DNA of 64,000 bases from Neurospora crassa OR74A (Eukaryota; Ascomycota; Sordariomycetes; Sordariales; Sordariaceae): assembly GCF_000182925.2 (NCBI RefSeq), contig NC_026503.1:1426001-1490000 (forward strand). The letters run 5' to 3'. This document shows positions 35,630 through 50,378 of this stretch, piece after piece (position 1 is the first letter of the stretch; every line of letters starts with the position of its first letter). The translations under genes were made by a program, and so were the position numbers. Under the pieces are notes generated by a model. The model did no database searches. It saw nothing but the letters and a program-made list of their open reading frames with translations, and was not told where the DNA came from.

Positions 35630-37356
35630 CGGGGACAGGACATGCCGCATTGTACAGGCGGACGCCTGGAAGGAAGGAAGAAAAGGAGTAGCTGGTTAGA
35701 TATCGTGCTGAATTGGTTACGATGAGCTGAGATGTGTATGTAGATATGTAGATATAGTTGTCTAGTATGGAAAGTATGGGAAGTGGTGTACTACTAGTGT
35801 ACTAGTGAGTGTACTATCGTTATCGTGATTGTTGCTGCTGTTCAAAACATACATGGATGGATGGATGGATGGATGGATGGACGGATGGATGGATGGACAA
35901 CCAAAAAGTATAATGTAGGATTACGAACGAGTATAGTGCATAGGGTATGATGAGTATTGATAGATAGATAGATACACAAATAGATGGGAGTAAAGGTAAA
36001 AAGAAGTCAACTACGTCAAGTAAGCACTGGGAGAGAGAGAAAGGGAGAGAGAGCGATGCACAACCTACCTACGCTAAGAAAGACACGGACAGACTGGGGG
36101 GGAAGACTCAGAGTACCTACCTACCTCACCACGCTACATGTGCAATGATGTTTTTTGTTGATTATACTGTGGTAATAAGATGAGAATACCCAAGTCTAAA
36201 AAGTAAATAAAAGACGTAAAACCACCCAAATTTTCACGACATTCATTGCTTACATAGTATATGAAAATTTGCTTGCCTCCATCATGAATAAATGCTGACT
36301 TGACTTGACTGACTGTACATCGATTGCTACGTTGCATTCAGTTCTGTGTTTATATCACCCCCCCCGCGTCTTCAACGCAAACTTTGACTGGTCAAGGTTG
36401 TTTGTTGCTCATCACAATGGGATTTATATGTATGTTGAGAATCACATGCAAAATCCAGTGATTTTCTTTTCGGTAAAGGCACACTTCATAATACGCCAAG
36501 CCATGTGTGATATGAAGTTGAAAGAAAAAAAAATTAAAAAAAATAAAAAAGAAAAAAAAATCAAAAAGAAAAAAAAATTAAAAAAGGAAAAAAAAAAGAA
36601 CCTCGAAATGAAAATCGATTTTCAAAAGCAAATCGCATTGTCTTCATGAATCTCCCACGTGGAAGGGGTCAAGTTTTTGGAGGGAACAAAGAGTTATTAA
36701 GAAATTCTTGAATCCAATATGATGGTAATAGTAATATGTGCGAGCACTAACGGACAGAGCCTTGGTCAGATAAACGAATGAACATCAGAAAGTCTTCCGC
36801 GCGCAGACCTCGGTATGATGCCGGCGCGGTTTCTTGATACGTTCATTCCTTTTCCTGGCCCGAGTTTGTTGGAGAGAAAGGCGGCTCCTCTCTCTGATCC
36901 TAGGGAATCAAGCACAACCACAACCATAAGCCAACCTAGGTCAACCCAGTTGAGTCTCCCTCTCCCATCCCTCACATCTCCAGTCTTCTTCCTCGCCCCT
37001 TGAACCAAAAGAAAACGGCCTGGCCAGGTACGCTCGGCGACACCTCTCCTTTGTGCAATGGCGCCAGGTGAAATCGTTTCCCCCACAATGCTCACAACTT
37101 CCCCTCCCTCCTTTCCCTCCCAACTCCTCAGCTCCGTCCGTTTGGGTATCTCGGTATGCAGGGCTGTCGGCTCGTCACTGCTTTGATTGCACTCTAGACA
37201 ATGGGTAATATCGAGGCGCCCTATGCCGTTTAAATGTCGATCTGTGAATGCCTCCCTTTGCCATCCCCCTTCATTTTATGGTCGCTTCCGGATTGTAACA
37301 AAAAAACGGGGCCGGCGGGGCCAAAAAACATTTCTCACTGCAGGAGTATCCCGGTC
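35630..37356. other. 1.7-kb gap between convergent vps72 and cdc-42
   Basis: 3' flanks of both genes. It holds an ATGG array (35853-35896), GATA repeats near 35960-35975, and an A-rich tract at about 36521-36601 next to short AT-rich DNA. No gene is seen. Confidence 0.55.
35853..35896. repeat. ATGG tetranucleotide microsatellite
   Basis: Eleven ATGG units with a single C substitution near 35881, downstream of vps72. Confidence 0.88.
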
Positions 37357-39584
<2,228 letters not shown>

Positions 39585-42189
39585 CATAAACCTCCATAAT
39601 CGATCAGCCTCATCCAAAGTCGGAAAAAAAGACGGAGGGAAAAAGTGACAGAAGAGAGCGCCTTGGGGGCCTTCGAGAAGTGCGAGTGTGTGCCTTCGAC
39701 AGCGGGCAGGAGGGATGGAAGCTCGAACCTGGCAGGTTGCAGGTGCGCGCGGGAAGGGCAGCGCACTCTCGTCCCGTCGGCAGGAGAGGAGACTGGAGGG
39801 ACTGTGCACACGGACGGGCACCAGTGGGTGGGTGGAGGAGGAAACTTCCATCCATGTCACTATCGCAACCTGAAGGGCGAAGCTATGATCCCCTTCTCAT
39901 TTTACCATTGTTACCACCTTCCTAACCACGACTAACAACATGTCCTGTCACTACACTAGAGGTAATCACTGCTGGGTCGGGCAAGATTGTCGTCCCTCAT
40001 GCTGATTGCCTGTTGCTAGATAGGTAGTGTAGGTAGTGTAGAGGTACCTCGGCGGTTGTATGCAAAGCAACACGGGCTGCCACGGGCCATCCGGGCTGGC
40101 AGTGGCGTGCCAGTGTCTTGGGCTTATCGACGGTCCGGTCGATCCATCCAACACACAGTGCATATAGCAAGCAGCAGAGTTGAAGTTGACGTTCACTCAG
40201 TTCACTACAATATCTGTCTGTGTGAGACTGCATCTCACTGCAATATTTTGTACCTGCTTGGCAGTCTCAACTCGGACAAAAAGCAACACCGGCACTTTGG
40301 AAGAGAACTTGTTGAACACACATCGGCCAGCCGGCATGGATGGAACTTGCAAGGAATCTGGCGAACTCCGGCGGGTCGGTTGCATTGCCGCCCATCACCA
40401 AATTCAGTTCCCTTGACGTAAATCTGCCCTGTTGCCGGACTTGGCACGACGGTGGGAAGCTCTCCACGGACACTGCAGTTACCGCCATTCACCACCACGC
40501 CATCCATCACAGCATCATCCACAGCCACACGGATGGACATGGCCGTCGCCATGCTTTCCCGCACATCGCCCTCTTTTGACCTGTTGAGAGTCTCACAGGC
40601 ATCAAGACCAGTCTCAGGGGGGCGGGGGGGCGTTGTGCCTGGACTCGTACCACTGTCAAACCGCTAAAAGAGCAATGCAGACGGCAGCTTTACTTGACGG
40701 TTGGTCTCGAACTTGCTGCGAAACATCAACTCCATCCAGGTTACGGTAACGTGGAAGGGGGCCAAGCATACACACATACGTAGGTACGACATCTCTCTGG
40801 CATCTGCTTCTGCTTCGGAACCACTTCCCCGTACCTTGGAATACCACCATGATCACTACAGCCTATGGTCCAAGTTTGCCTTTTGGCGTCAGGTCCGACC
40901 CTGACACCACATGGATGACCTGCGCAGCCTTGGTGGCACAAAAGGGCCCTTTAGGATTTCCAACGGATGGACTTCGTTCGTCCACCATACATCATCCTGG
41001 CTCAATAACCCGGCGGTAATGTTGGCGTCTGCAAGCTGCGCTTCCGCGGCGTCTTTTGTTTCCTCACACAATGGGAAAGGTGCTATACATACATACACTT
41101 GGGGGTAGCAGATGCACGACACATTGAGGCGCCGCCATGAGCCCCTTTGGAGACATGCCTCATTTAAAACATTCTCCCGAGTCTCAGGGGCTACGCATCT
41201 GGAAAGTCACAGTCACCTTGAGCCTTTTTTTTTCTCTTTGTGATATGATGTTTGTGTCAACGGATTTGACGATACATAAACAGTACCCTGAGCGTCGATC
41301 TCCCTCGGCCCCAGGTCGAATCAGAAGTAATCTTCTCCAGATGTTATGCACGACAGCAATCGGGGTCACAGTTTGGGGTCCTTGATAGCCTCAGCTCCAT
41401 GACCCTGAAACAGCCGCCAACCCGGAAAGGGAACGCTTTATAATGGGACAACACCACGAGGAACATGGCACACAAGACGCCATCAATGCCATGTGGTTTC
41501 GAGTTTCAGCCAGAAACAATCAGTCCAGAATATCTGGGTCTGCGCATATGATGTGAAAGAGGCAGTGTGGTAGTCGCTCAGCCGGTACCCATCTAGATAA
41601 TACCAGCCATAATTCCCAGCCCAGGGTTAGGGGTAAGGGTTGAACAACCATGTAAGGAACCGTTGCCGCGGTGCAGGCATTGCAGCTGAGGGAGTGGTGC
41701 ATTGCCCAAGCTGCCATTTTGGAAACGCGTGAAACATGGAGTGTAGAGTAGAGTATCATCTCGATGTTTGCATCAATTTATGACGTTCATCAAATGAGGT
41801 GGATACTCCCCTGTTCACACCTAGAGGAAGCCATCCGCTGCACCTTGGAATGAATGTTGTCAAATCGTCAGAGAAATGTGAATCCGCATAATCTTTGGTT
41901 CCAACATTGGGGGAAAGGTACAATGTACATACGTAATTTGTTACCAACCAGCCTGTTCACCGCGGTGAGCCCGACACCTCACCGAGCCAACAGCAGCGCT
42001 TCAAGGACACATGAACTCCGGTTTCACGGACAACAAACACATCACAACTGTGCAGAACTTGGACAAATCATCCAAGGGACACAACCGCAACGAACCAAAA
42101 CAGCTCACAGATACCTACCTACCCATCCATCCCGCCAAGACTCTACTCAAGTTTGATTCTCAACCCGGCTCAATTAATCTTTTCGCATG
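39585..42189. other. Central part of the cdc-42/vma22 divergent gap
   Basis: 2.6 kb without a recognisable gene. Open frames here are short and lack coding character. The promoters of cdc-42 and vma22 should lie within it. Notable sequence is limited to short GTGTAGGTAG repeats near 40025 and a G run near 40617-40630. Confidence 0.55.
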
Positions 42190-42737
42190 TTTCGAATCCA
42201 AATCGGGATTCAGCCTCATTAAACGCCTACGCGCCGAGCGGAAACTTCGTCAAAATCACTTTCATCTCATTATTTTCGGATCCAGTCCAGTGCAACAGAA
42301 GCTCAGTCCCCAGGGCCTTATTTCGGGATAATTTCCGTCGTCACAGCAACAGCCAGCCACACACAAAACACACCAAATAACGACCGGCAAGACGCGGCTT
42401 AACCGGTCAACGCTATCAATATCACCTTGAGAGCAGAGCTACCTATCTGTTGTGATCCTGATAATCGCGATAAGGTTTGGAAACAACCTGGATACAAGAG
42501 GAGGGACGAGGGGACAAGGAGACGGGGCTGGGCAAGACTACGTCACACAAGACCTCTCATTCAATCGTGCAAGGGAACAAACATTCTGCAGCCCGTCACC
42601 CACCACTGACCATCACCGGATTCATCAAGATCACACATTCATTCACTGCCCTCACTCTTCAATCATCTACCTACCTAAAACTCACCCACCACTCCCATCA
42701 AGACCTCCGACTTGTCTGTCACATTCTCACATCCCAA
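42190..42737 (+). promoter_or_regulatory. Probable AUG-free 5' leader of vma22
   Basis: The plus strand has no ATG for about 548 nt before the vma22 start. The last 170 nt are rich in C and A (CACC/CATC). The leader interpretation is inferred from ATG absence. Confidence 0.4.
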
Positions 42738-43685
42738 ATGACCACCATCACCACCAACCCCCATCTCCCCCTTCAAGATGCTACCGCCTCCCCATCCTCT
42801 CCAACAGAACAAGAAGACTCCTACAACACCCAAATCGACGCCCTCCTCACCCGCTACCTCCTCTTGCTAGACGAGTACACCACCCTCCGCTCCTCGCTCT
42901 CCAGCCTGCAAGCCGGCATGTACCAGAACCTGGCGCGCGCAAACTTTACCGCTGAGCGGGGCGTGCGGTACGGGAAGGAATACTTTGATGAGAGGATGGT
43001 GGCTAGTAGGAGGGTTGTGGTGAAGGTTGGGGCGGGGAAAGAGAAAGGGAAAGGGCAAGGGAAGGGGGACAAAAGGGAAGAAGAAGAAAAAGAAGAAGAA
43101 GAGCACGGTGGGCGGTGGTGGTGGTGTGAGGATGAGGGGGAGCAAAGGGTGGAGTTTAGGGTTGGGGTTGTGGAGGTTGATAGTTTGAAGGTAGAAGTGG
43201 TGAAAGAGAAGGATGAGAATAAGGGGGAGGAGGAAAGGGGGGAGGATGTGAAGCAAGATGAGAAGAAGGAAACGGAAGAAGTGGTGGGTCAGGACAAGGA
43301 AGCTAAGGAGGATATTATTCAAAGAGCAGACACAACAACAACGACAACAGCAACAACGACAACACCAGTATCCCCTGACGACAGCTCCGAGACCCCCTCA
43401 AACCCAGACAATGGCACCGCGGGCGACAAGGAAGATGAAACCAAAAAGAAGATTCGAAAAAACGACCCCCTCCGCTGGTTCGGCCTCCTCACCCCGCTTC
43501 CGCTCCGCCTTGCCCAGACTCAGGCCATCCAAGCCGTTGAGCAAATCATTCCGCGGCTGGTGACGGTCAACGCGGAGATGGCGCAGGTGGAGATTGAGGT
43601 ACGGAGAGCGAGGAAGAGGAGGGAGAAAGCGGCTGTCAAGGCGAAGGCGGCGGCGAAGGCAGCGGCGGCCAAGGATGCTAAGTAA
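42738..43685 (+). CDS. vma22: Vma22 / CCDC115-like V-ATPase assembly factor
   Basis: A single exon encodes 315 residues. The family pattern is split. The N-terminal part (IDALLTRYLLLLDEYTTLRS, LQAGMYQNLARANFTAERGV, RYGKEYFDERM) and the C-terminal part (DPLRWFGLLTPLPLRLAQTQ, then a helix ending in EVRRARKRREKA) both match Vma22. Between them lie about 150 residues of Lys/Glu-rich and Thr-rich low-complexity sequence. Vma22 is an ER factor that, with Vma12 and Vma21, assembles the membrane sector of the vacuolar proton pump. The frame runs upstream without a stop, but 42738 is the first ATG. Confidence 0.88.
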   Translation: MTTITTNPHLPLQDATASPSSPTEQEDSYNTQIDALLTRYLLLLDEYTTLRSSLSSLQAGMYQNLARANFTAERGVRYGKEYFDERMVASRRVVVKVGAGKEKGKGQGKGDKREEEEKEEEEHGGRWWWCEDEGEQRVEFRVGVVEVDSLKVEVVKEKDENKGEEERGEDVKQDEKKETEEVVGQDKEAKEDIIQRADTTTTTTATTTTPVSPDDSSETPSNPDNGTAGDKEDETKKKIRKNDPLRWFGLLTPLPLRLAQTQAIQAVEQIIPRLVTVNAEMAQVEIEVRRARKRREKAAVKAKAAAKAAAAKDAK

Positions 43686-44354
43686 GAGTGCTGAGGGTGA
43701 ATGCGAGGCTGCATTCCAGGTAGATAGAGGAGGGAGAGAGGGGAAAGAACGAGAGATAAAAGTAAAAGAATTGTAAACTTGAGACATGGGAATAGCGTAC
43801 GACAATGGCGAATTGGTGATTAAATCACCTAGCTTCAACTCGGCTGGACAATGAATGAATGACCAAAGCCAACGGGCTTTATCACCGTGAGTAAAACCAG
43901 ATAGTTGTTGATAAAAATGGCAAATTGATAAGTTATCTAGAGTTATCTATCTACATATCTACTTTATCAATTCTCCGTGTCACTCACTATCCTGTCATGA
44001 CGAACGTCTTACATTTACCAGAGGCGGTTATTCCCGCGAGCGAGGGGTAGTCTAGCATTGTAACCTTGTGCCAATCTTTCCCCTCACTTTTTTTTGTTTC
44101 TTTGGTTTCTTTACTTTACTATCGGAGATGCCATCGGAGAGAGAGATGAGGGAGGTACCGTCAGGTTCCATTGAATCGAGACACCTGATTAAATAATTCC
44201 AGCTACCGTTCAACTTCTATCCTTTCCGTCTTTTTTCATGACTCTTTCCAACAAGCAGCGTCGTCTTTCGCATATCGCTTGAATTGAAAACTCTCTCTCA
44301 TTTTTTTTTTCTTTGGTGTCCCAACCAAGGGGGAGGGAAATCATCATCATCATC
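43686..44354. other. Intergenic region before the agmatinase-like gene
   Basis: vma22 3' flank and promoter of the next gene. An ATC run directly precedes the start at 44355. Nothing else is seen. Confidence 0.55.
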
Positions 44355-45310
44355 ATGAGAATACTAACCTCACTCTCCTCCTCGGCCGCTATTCTACTAG
44401 TAGCTTTCGGGAGCCACCAACTGGTCCAAGCATGCCAGCACCACCATGGCCATGGCGGTGACGGTGACGGTCATGATAACAAACAATGGACGATAACACC
44501 CGAAGAACTAGCCGAACTGAAAGAGTTGGAGAGAAAATGGGGGACGGATGTAAGTTTGTCATGATTCATTCAGCTTCACTACCTATGAACCTGAACCTTC
44601 TTGCATGGCTCTTTCTGCTCAGCCCGGCCATAGCTAATACTCTATGAAAATCTAGTGGTCATTCTCCGGCATAACCACCTTTGCCCATCTCAAACACGTC
44701 AAGTGCCTGACTACGCCCAGCGAGAAGTTTGATATTGCCATTGTTGGCGCGCCGTTTGACACGGCTACTTCTTATCGGCCTGGTATGGTAGTCACTTTTT
44801 TTTTTTTTCACTTTTTACCTTCTCCACTGCTTGGGTGCCGTCTCTGCTACTCACCTATCCCGATCTACTACTAGACCTGTCTTACCTTGATCTGATACCG
44901 GTCTGATCGAGCCGAAAGCTGACAACTTACCTACCAACCGTGGCAATGAAAAGGCGCCCGCTTCGGTCCCCGCGCCATCCGCCAGGCATCAAGCAGACAA
45001 ACCTCCTTCCGCGGCTTCAATCCCCGCGCAAGTATTAACCCGTACGCGAGCTGGGCGACCATCATAGACTGTGGTGACATCCCTATCACGCCATTTGACA
45101 ATGCTGTGGCGCTGGAGCAGATGTCGGAGGCTTTTGTTGAGCTGGGGTCGAGAAGTGCTGCCCTGGGTGAGACGGAGAAGGGGAAGGGGAAGGGGAAGAG
45201 GAAGCCAAAGTTGATTACTCTCGGTGGTGATCACAGCTTGGCGCTGCCGGCGTTGAGAGCGTTGAGGAAGGTATATGGGAGGGAGGTGAGGGTTGTGCAT
45301 TTTGATGGTT

Positions 45311-45357
<47 letters not shown>

Positions 45358-46082
45358 CATTTTTTTCCCCACTCACTTGCTTCTCTCACCTATATTGTTT
45401 TCGGTGACGGCAAACTTAAGGACAGGCCAGGACACAAAGCTGACAACATCCAAAAGCCCACCTCGACACCTGGCACCCAGCCAAGTACCCCTCCGCCTGG
45501 CCCTCGACCCAATCGCACTTCAACCACGGCTCCATGTTCTGGCTCGCCGGGCAAGAAGGTCTTTTGTCCAACAGTTCTCCCGCCTCCAACATCCACGCCG
45601 GCCTCCGCACCCGCCTCTCCGGCACTGACCCCTCTGATTTTGTCGATGACGCCTCGCAAAACTGGCTGCGCATATCAGCGGACGATATCGACGACCTCGG
45701 CGGTCCCGCAGGCGTCATAGCTGCCATCATGGACCAATTTGACTTGAACGACCCCGATCCAGACCCGGTGTACCTGTCCATCGACATTGACGTGCTTGAT
45801 CCGGCTTTCGCTCCAGGCACGGGCACGCCGGAGCCGGGAGGGTGGACGACCAGGGAGTTGATAAGGATTTTAAGAGGGCTGGTGGATGTGCTGAATGTGG
45901 TGGGTGCGGATGTGGTGGAGGTTAGTCCGGCGTATCAAGGGAGAGGGGAGGAAACGGCATTGGCGGCTGCGCAGGTTGTCTATGAAGTGCTGACGGGGAT
46001 GGTTAAGAGGGGGTTGAAGAACGGTTTTAGTGAGGAAAAGGTGAAGGGTGGTGGTGTTGACAAGGCTCATGATGAACTTTGA
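44355..46082 (+). CDS. Secreted agmatinase-like ureohydrolase
   Basis: Exons 44355-44549, 44656-44782, 44954-45307 and 45457-46082 encode 433 residues. Residues 1-26 are a signal peptide (hydrophobic core AAILLVAFG, ending VQA before Cys). A His/Gly/Asp-rich stretch, [13 protein letters not shown], follows. The arginase/agmatinase fold is intact with its metal ligands: GGDHS (H201), DAHLD (D225, H227, D229) and SIDIDVLDP (D335, D337), followed by [12 protein letters not shown]. The last motif is agmatinase-like, and the enzyme would hydrolyse a guanidino compound to urea and an amine, with two Mn2+. The exact substrate is unknown. The third intron contains a 45-T run. The acceptor at 44953 is weak (AATGAAAAG) but is the one that restores [10 protein letters not shown]. 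Confidence 0.92.
45313..45357 (+). repeat. 45-base T tract inside an intron
   Basis: An unbroken run of T starts 5 bases after the donor of the agmatinase-like third intron (45308-45456). It is the longest single-base run in the window. Confidence 0.9.
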
Positions 46083-46935
46083 TCCTTGGCCGTTTACCTG
46101 GTAGACTAGTTCTCGTGGATGTTGTAGCCCTTGCAAGCTACCTCTACCGAGGCCGATGGAAGCTCGTATATCGGGAAGCTGTTGGAGTCACACCCGGACC
46201 CTCCTGACAAGCCAGGCATGCATTCTCCCAAGGAACGTGAGAGTGGAATTAGAACCGTATCGATGTAGCTGACTCACGGAGCACGAGCGGTCAGACCTCC
46301 GTCTGATAACGGAAATGTGTCTGGACCTTGGTGCTCTGACACGGGACGAATCATGAACACCAGATGTTTCAACTGGTGCCATCGAGAGTCAAGACTTAGA
46401 TGTAATGTCATTGAGTGAGGGCAGTCATGTTTGGGCGTCTTGGTGAGTCTTCAGTTCCATATGCCGAGGGATTCAAGAGGAATGAGCTGTTATCGCGAAT
46501 GATGTTGTTGAATATTGTTGTTAGAGGTTCGATAGGTTAACCCTAGAGGGACCTATCCATGATATGCCGGACAGATAACACGGCCCCCCGTTATCTTTGG
46601 TTGTAGTGTGAATTGCGGGCAGTGACGTTCCGTCTGATCGGGTGTTCTAGACAAGGCAAGGGAACACAACTGAAGGGATAGGGAAGGGGGTGAGTCACCG
46701 ACGTCGCTGCTAGGTCCCCGGGCGGTTGCTGCCCACACTGCCGCAGCGCTAACAGCGGCCCCTTCTGCCCCGCGTGCGATACGTTTAACATTTTGGGCCC
46801 GACCTGAGGTGACCCCACCATCCCATCTCCCCCCCCCCCACCCGTCCCGTCCCCATTCACTTTTATCTCCCGCCGCCCCGCGCAAATCTTGGGTCTTGTT
46901 TTGTCTTTGCGCGACAAGCCAAGTCAATCTCCAAA
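46083..46935. other. Intergenic region before asparaginyl-tRNA synthetase
   Basis: Agmatinase 3' flank and the synthetase promoter. The plus strand has no ATG for about 370 bp before 46936, marking a probable leader that is C-rich near 46820-46870. No gene is seen. Confidence 0.55.
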
Positions 46936-48736
46936 ATGGCGACACCACAAGAGCTCGCCGATCGCACAAAAAGCGACGCCAAGGTCTACGTCGACACAGT
47001 CGCCGGCAAGGACGACGAGTCCGCCGACGGCTCCGAGGCCAAGCCCTACCAGTCGCTGTACCACGCCCTCATCCAGAACCTCGATAAGCCCGCGCCCACA
47101 TACCTCACCAAGGTCGCCCCCAAGGAGGGCTCTACCGATGGCCCAACGTGGGAGGAGGCTGCCAAGAGCGCCATGAAGAAGGCCGTCGGCCGCGTCGACC
47201 AGTACAAGAAGAAGCTGCAGAAGGAGAAGGAGGCTCTCAAGAAGGAGGAGGAGGAGCGCCAGCAGCGCCTCAAGAACCTCGAGGATGCCAAGAAGATCGT
47301 TCTCAAGGAGGATCCTTCTCTGCCCGAGGCTGTCCGCATCCGTCTCAACAACAAGTCCATCGAGCTCGGCGACGAGTCCAAGAAGGGCACCCGTGTCAAG
47401 GTCTTTGGCCGCATCCACCGTCTCCGTGTCCAGAAGCACGCCACCTTCCTTACCCTCAAGGACGGCTACGGCTTCCTCCAGTGCGTTTTGCCCGCTGGCG
47501 ACCTCACCAAGAACTACGACGCTCTCTTGTTCGCCCAGGAGACCGCCCTTGTCCTCTACGGTGAGCTCAAGAAGCTCCCTGCCGGTGCCACTGCCCCCGA
47601 TGGCCGCGAGCTCCAGGTCGACTACTACAAGGTCCTCGGCCACGCCCCCAGCGACCTCGACGCCATCACCAACAAGGTCTCCCGCGACCAGGATGCTTGG
47701 GATGCTGCCATGCTTGACAACAGGCACTTGGTCCTCCGTGGTGAGAACGCCTCTGCTCTCATGAAGCTCCGCGAGTTCGTCGAGCTGGCCTTCGTCGATA
47801 CCTACCGTGAGCTCGAGTTCCGCAAGGTCTCTCCCCCGGCCATGGTGCAGACACAGGTCGAGGGTGGCTCTACCCTCTTCAAGTACGACTACTACGGCGA
47901 GGAGGCCTACCTCACCCAGTCCTCCCAGCTGTACCTCGAGACCGTCCTTGCCTCCATGGGCCAGGTCTACTGCATTGAAAAGTCTTTCCGTGCCGAGAAG
48001 TCTCTTACCCGTCGCCACTTGTCCGAGTACACCCACGTCGAGGCCGAGCTGGACTTTATCGAGTTCAACGACCTTCTTGACCACCTTGAGGAGATCATCT
48101 CCAAGGTTGTTGACCGTGTTCTCAACAACGAGACCGCCGCTGGCTACCTCAAGGTCCTCAACCCCGACTTCAAGAAGCCCGAGAAGTTCCTCCGCATGAA
48201 GTACGAGGATGCCATTGAGTGGCTCAACAAGCAGGATCCCCCTATCCTCAACGAGGAGGGCAACCCCCACGTCTTTGGTGACGACATCGCCGAGGCTGCT
48301 GAGCGCAGGATGACTGACATCATCAACCGCCCTATCCTCCTGACTCACTTCCCCGTCGAGATCAAGGCCTTCTACATGAAGAAGGACCCCAACGATCTCC
48401 GCGTTACCGAGTCCGTCGATGTTCTCAGTAAGTTTGGCCCGTCCATTCGCGTCTGTGACAATTCATCGCTAACACCAATCTCCAGTGCCCGGCGTCGGCG
48501 AAATTGTCGGTGGCTCCATGCGTATGGATGACTACGATGAGCTGATCGAGGCCTACAAGAAGAACCACATCGGCCACGAGCCTTACTTCTGGTACACCGA
48601 CCAGCGCAAGTACGGCACCTCCCCCCACGGCGGTTACGGTCTCGGTCTCGAGCGCTTCCTCGCCTGGATGGCCAACCAGCACTCGGTCCGCACGACTTGC
48701 TTGTACCCCCGCTTCATGGGCCGTTGCAAGCCTTAG
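46936..48736 (+). CDS. ded81: Asparaginyl-tRNA synthetase, cytosolic
   Basis: Exons 46936-48427 and 48486-48736 (58-bp intron) encode 580 residues. A fungal N-terminal extension with a Lys/Glu coiled coil (about 90-125) leads into the OB-fold anticodon-binding domain ([20 protein letters not shown]). The class IIb core follows: [16 protein letters not shown], then motif 2 [20 protein letters not shown] (351-370) and motif 3 [12 protein letters not shown] near the C-terminus. Full-length alignment pattern and [11 protein letters not shown]-like GEIVGGS are AsnRS rather than AspRS. It has no mitochondrial presequence, so it charges cytosolic tRNA-Asn. Codon use is strongly C-biased, as in highly expressed genes. 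A long antisense open frame (46924-48348) is a by-product of that bias. Confidence 0.96.
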
Positions 48737-50330
48737 ATGTTGTTAGCAACAACTTGGAGTGAGGTTACGATTGGGGGCAAGGTTGAGGTTGAGAAGAAGG
48801 AGGAAGTGGTCGTGATTGTGGTCATGGAGAAGAAGAATAAGAGTTATGGCTATTCTTCAAAGCAGCACAAGCGGCAGAAGAAAAGGCGCAGGGCGTCTAC
48901 CACTGCTGCTGCTGCTACTGTCATGGGTAACAACATGAACAAGCAAACCGAAAGGAGGAGGAAGAGAGAGAGGAAGAGAAGTAGAGATGTCATGAGAAAA
49001 ATTCAAGGATTCTAGAAACGCGTGGAGTCTGGTGCATGAGGTTTATAGCGAATATATGGACCTTGAAGTTTCTGTCAATTATCTTAAACTTTCCTATTCT
49101 GGGTGCGACTTATATATATGTTGCAAGTCTGTTGTCGATTCGTCTGATTGGTGATGGGTCGAGGGGCATACTTGGACCTCGGACTTCCGAATTCCCACAA
49201 CCCGGACTTCTCAGGAAAACCGCAGAATCACGGTTGGAAGAAGATGGAACATGTGATACCTGATTGACGGGACCTTGAGTTGTTGAAGTTACACTGAGGA
49301 GTAACACTGCACCAACAACTTTTTCCAGTTTGTGCCGAGAAAAGTTGGTCTGATGCCTCTGCATCATGCACTTCACCGCGATGCAAGATCTACCTAGATT
49401 AGGTAGTCGGGACGGGTGCAGCAATGTCCATGGCAAGTGTCAAAAAAAGTCTCCCTGTCAATGCCAGAGAGTGTGAAAAGTGTTTCTATCAACCTCGGTC
49501 CGTTTATCATCAGATGCTCTTTTAAACACCTTCACTCCGGCAGTCTATGTACGCAGTACCTTAGTCTGTACCCCCACTTTTCCGTCTTATACTCTTTCAC
49601 CACACAGCTCCCTCCCGAGGATCGATGTCTACCTACCTAGAAGTATGTTGTCTAGACATAATTTTTACTCTAATCCCACACACAGATGATGATCATGTCG
49701 TCGTCTCCTTTACTGCGTCATCAAGTCTCCCTCAAGATTCAGGTTCAGGTTGCGGCTCTTTTGCTTTTTATACAGCACTGCCCCCCTCATATCAACCATC
49801 AACTGTCACTCCGACCGCGTTCGTCGCCCCCTGCTTCGCCCCGATGAATAAGTAAGTATTCGTAGTGCAGAACCCTTGAGAAATCCCGGATTCTTGAGAG
49901 AATACCATCGATGACAAGGATTACATGTCTATGAAGCATATGAAGCCGAAAGGTTCCAAGGTGGGGAGTAAGCACCGAGGTACTGTACTTAAGTAGGTAG
50001 GTACGCAGTATGGTAGGTATGTATCAAAGCCTCGGCGAGCTCACCCAGGTAAATAGGTAGGTACTGGTATTTATCTAAGAAGCCTACTAGAACTAGTAGT
50101 GTACCTGGTGTGAACCTGGAGCAGAGCAGTGATGTACGTCACAAAGATCGCCGAAAGGGGACTGGAGTGTTTGAGAAGAAACATGGCAAGTGTACCTACT
50201 TAGTGTACATAAGTACTTGGCGCGAACTGCACAACTTTCTCTCACTGTGAAGTGAACTTCTCCCGGCCCTCACTCACTGCGAGCTTTAGGCTGCAGTCGG
50301 TGGTATGGCATGGTATGGTAAAAGCCCTCT

Positions 50331-50378
50331 TCTTTGCTTTGCTTTGCTCTGCTCTGCTTTGCTCTGCTCTGTTCTGCT
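50331..50378. repeat. TTTGC/TCTGC pentamer repeat
   Basis: About nine five-base units with T/C variation. The same TTTGC unit recurs at 57073-57098 in the mrn1 3' flank. Confidence 0.85.

Noticed and set aside
46924-48348. 474-residue open frame antisense to asparaginyl-tRNA synthetase
   Set aside because: It mirrors the codon bias of the sense gene, is Leu/Val/Glu-biased and shows no domain.
48737-49015. 92-residue Lys/Arg-rich frame right after the synthetase stop
   Set aside because: It starts immediately after the stop codon in the 3' UTR and is purine-repeat sequence.
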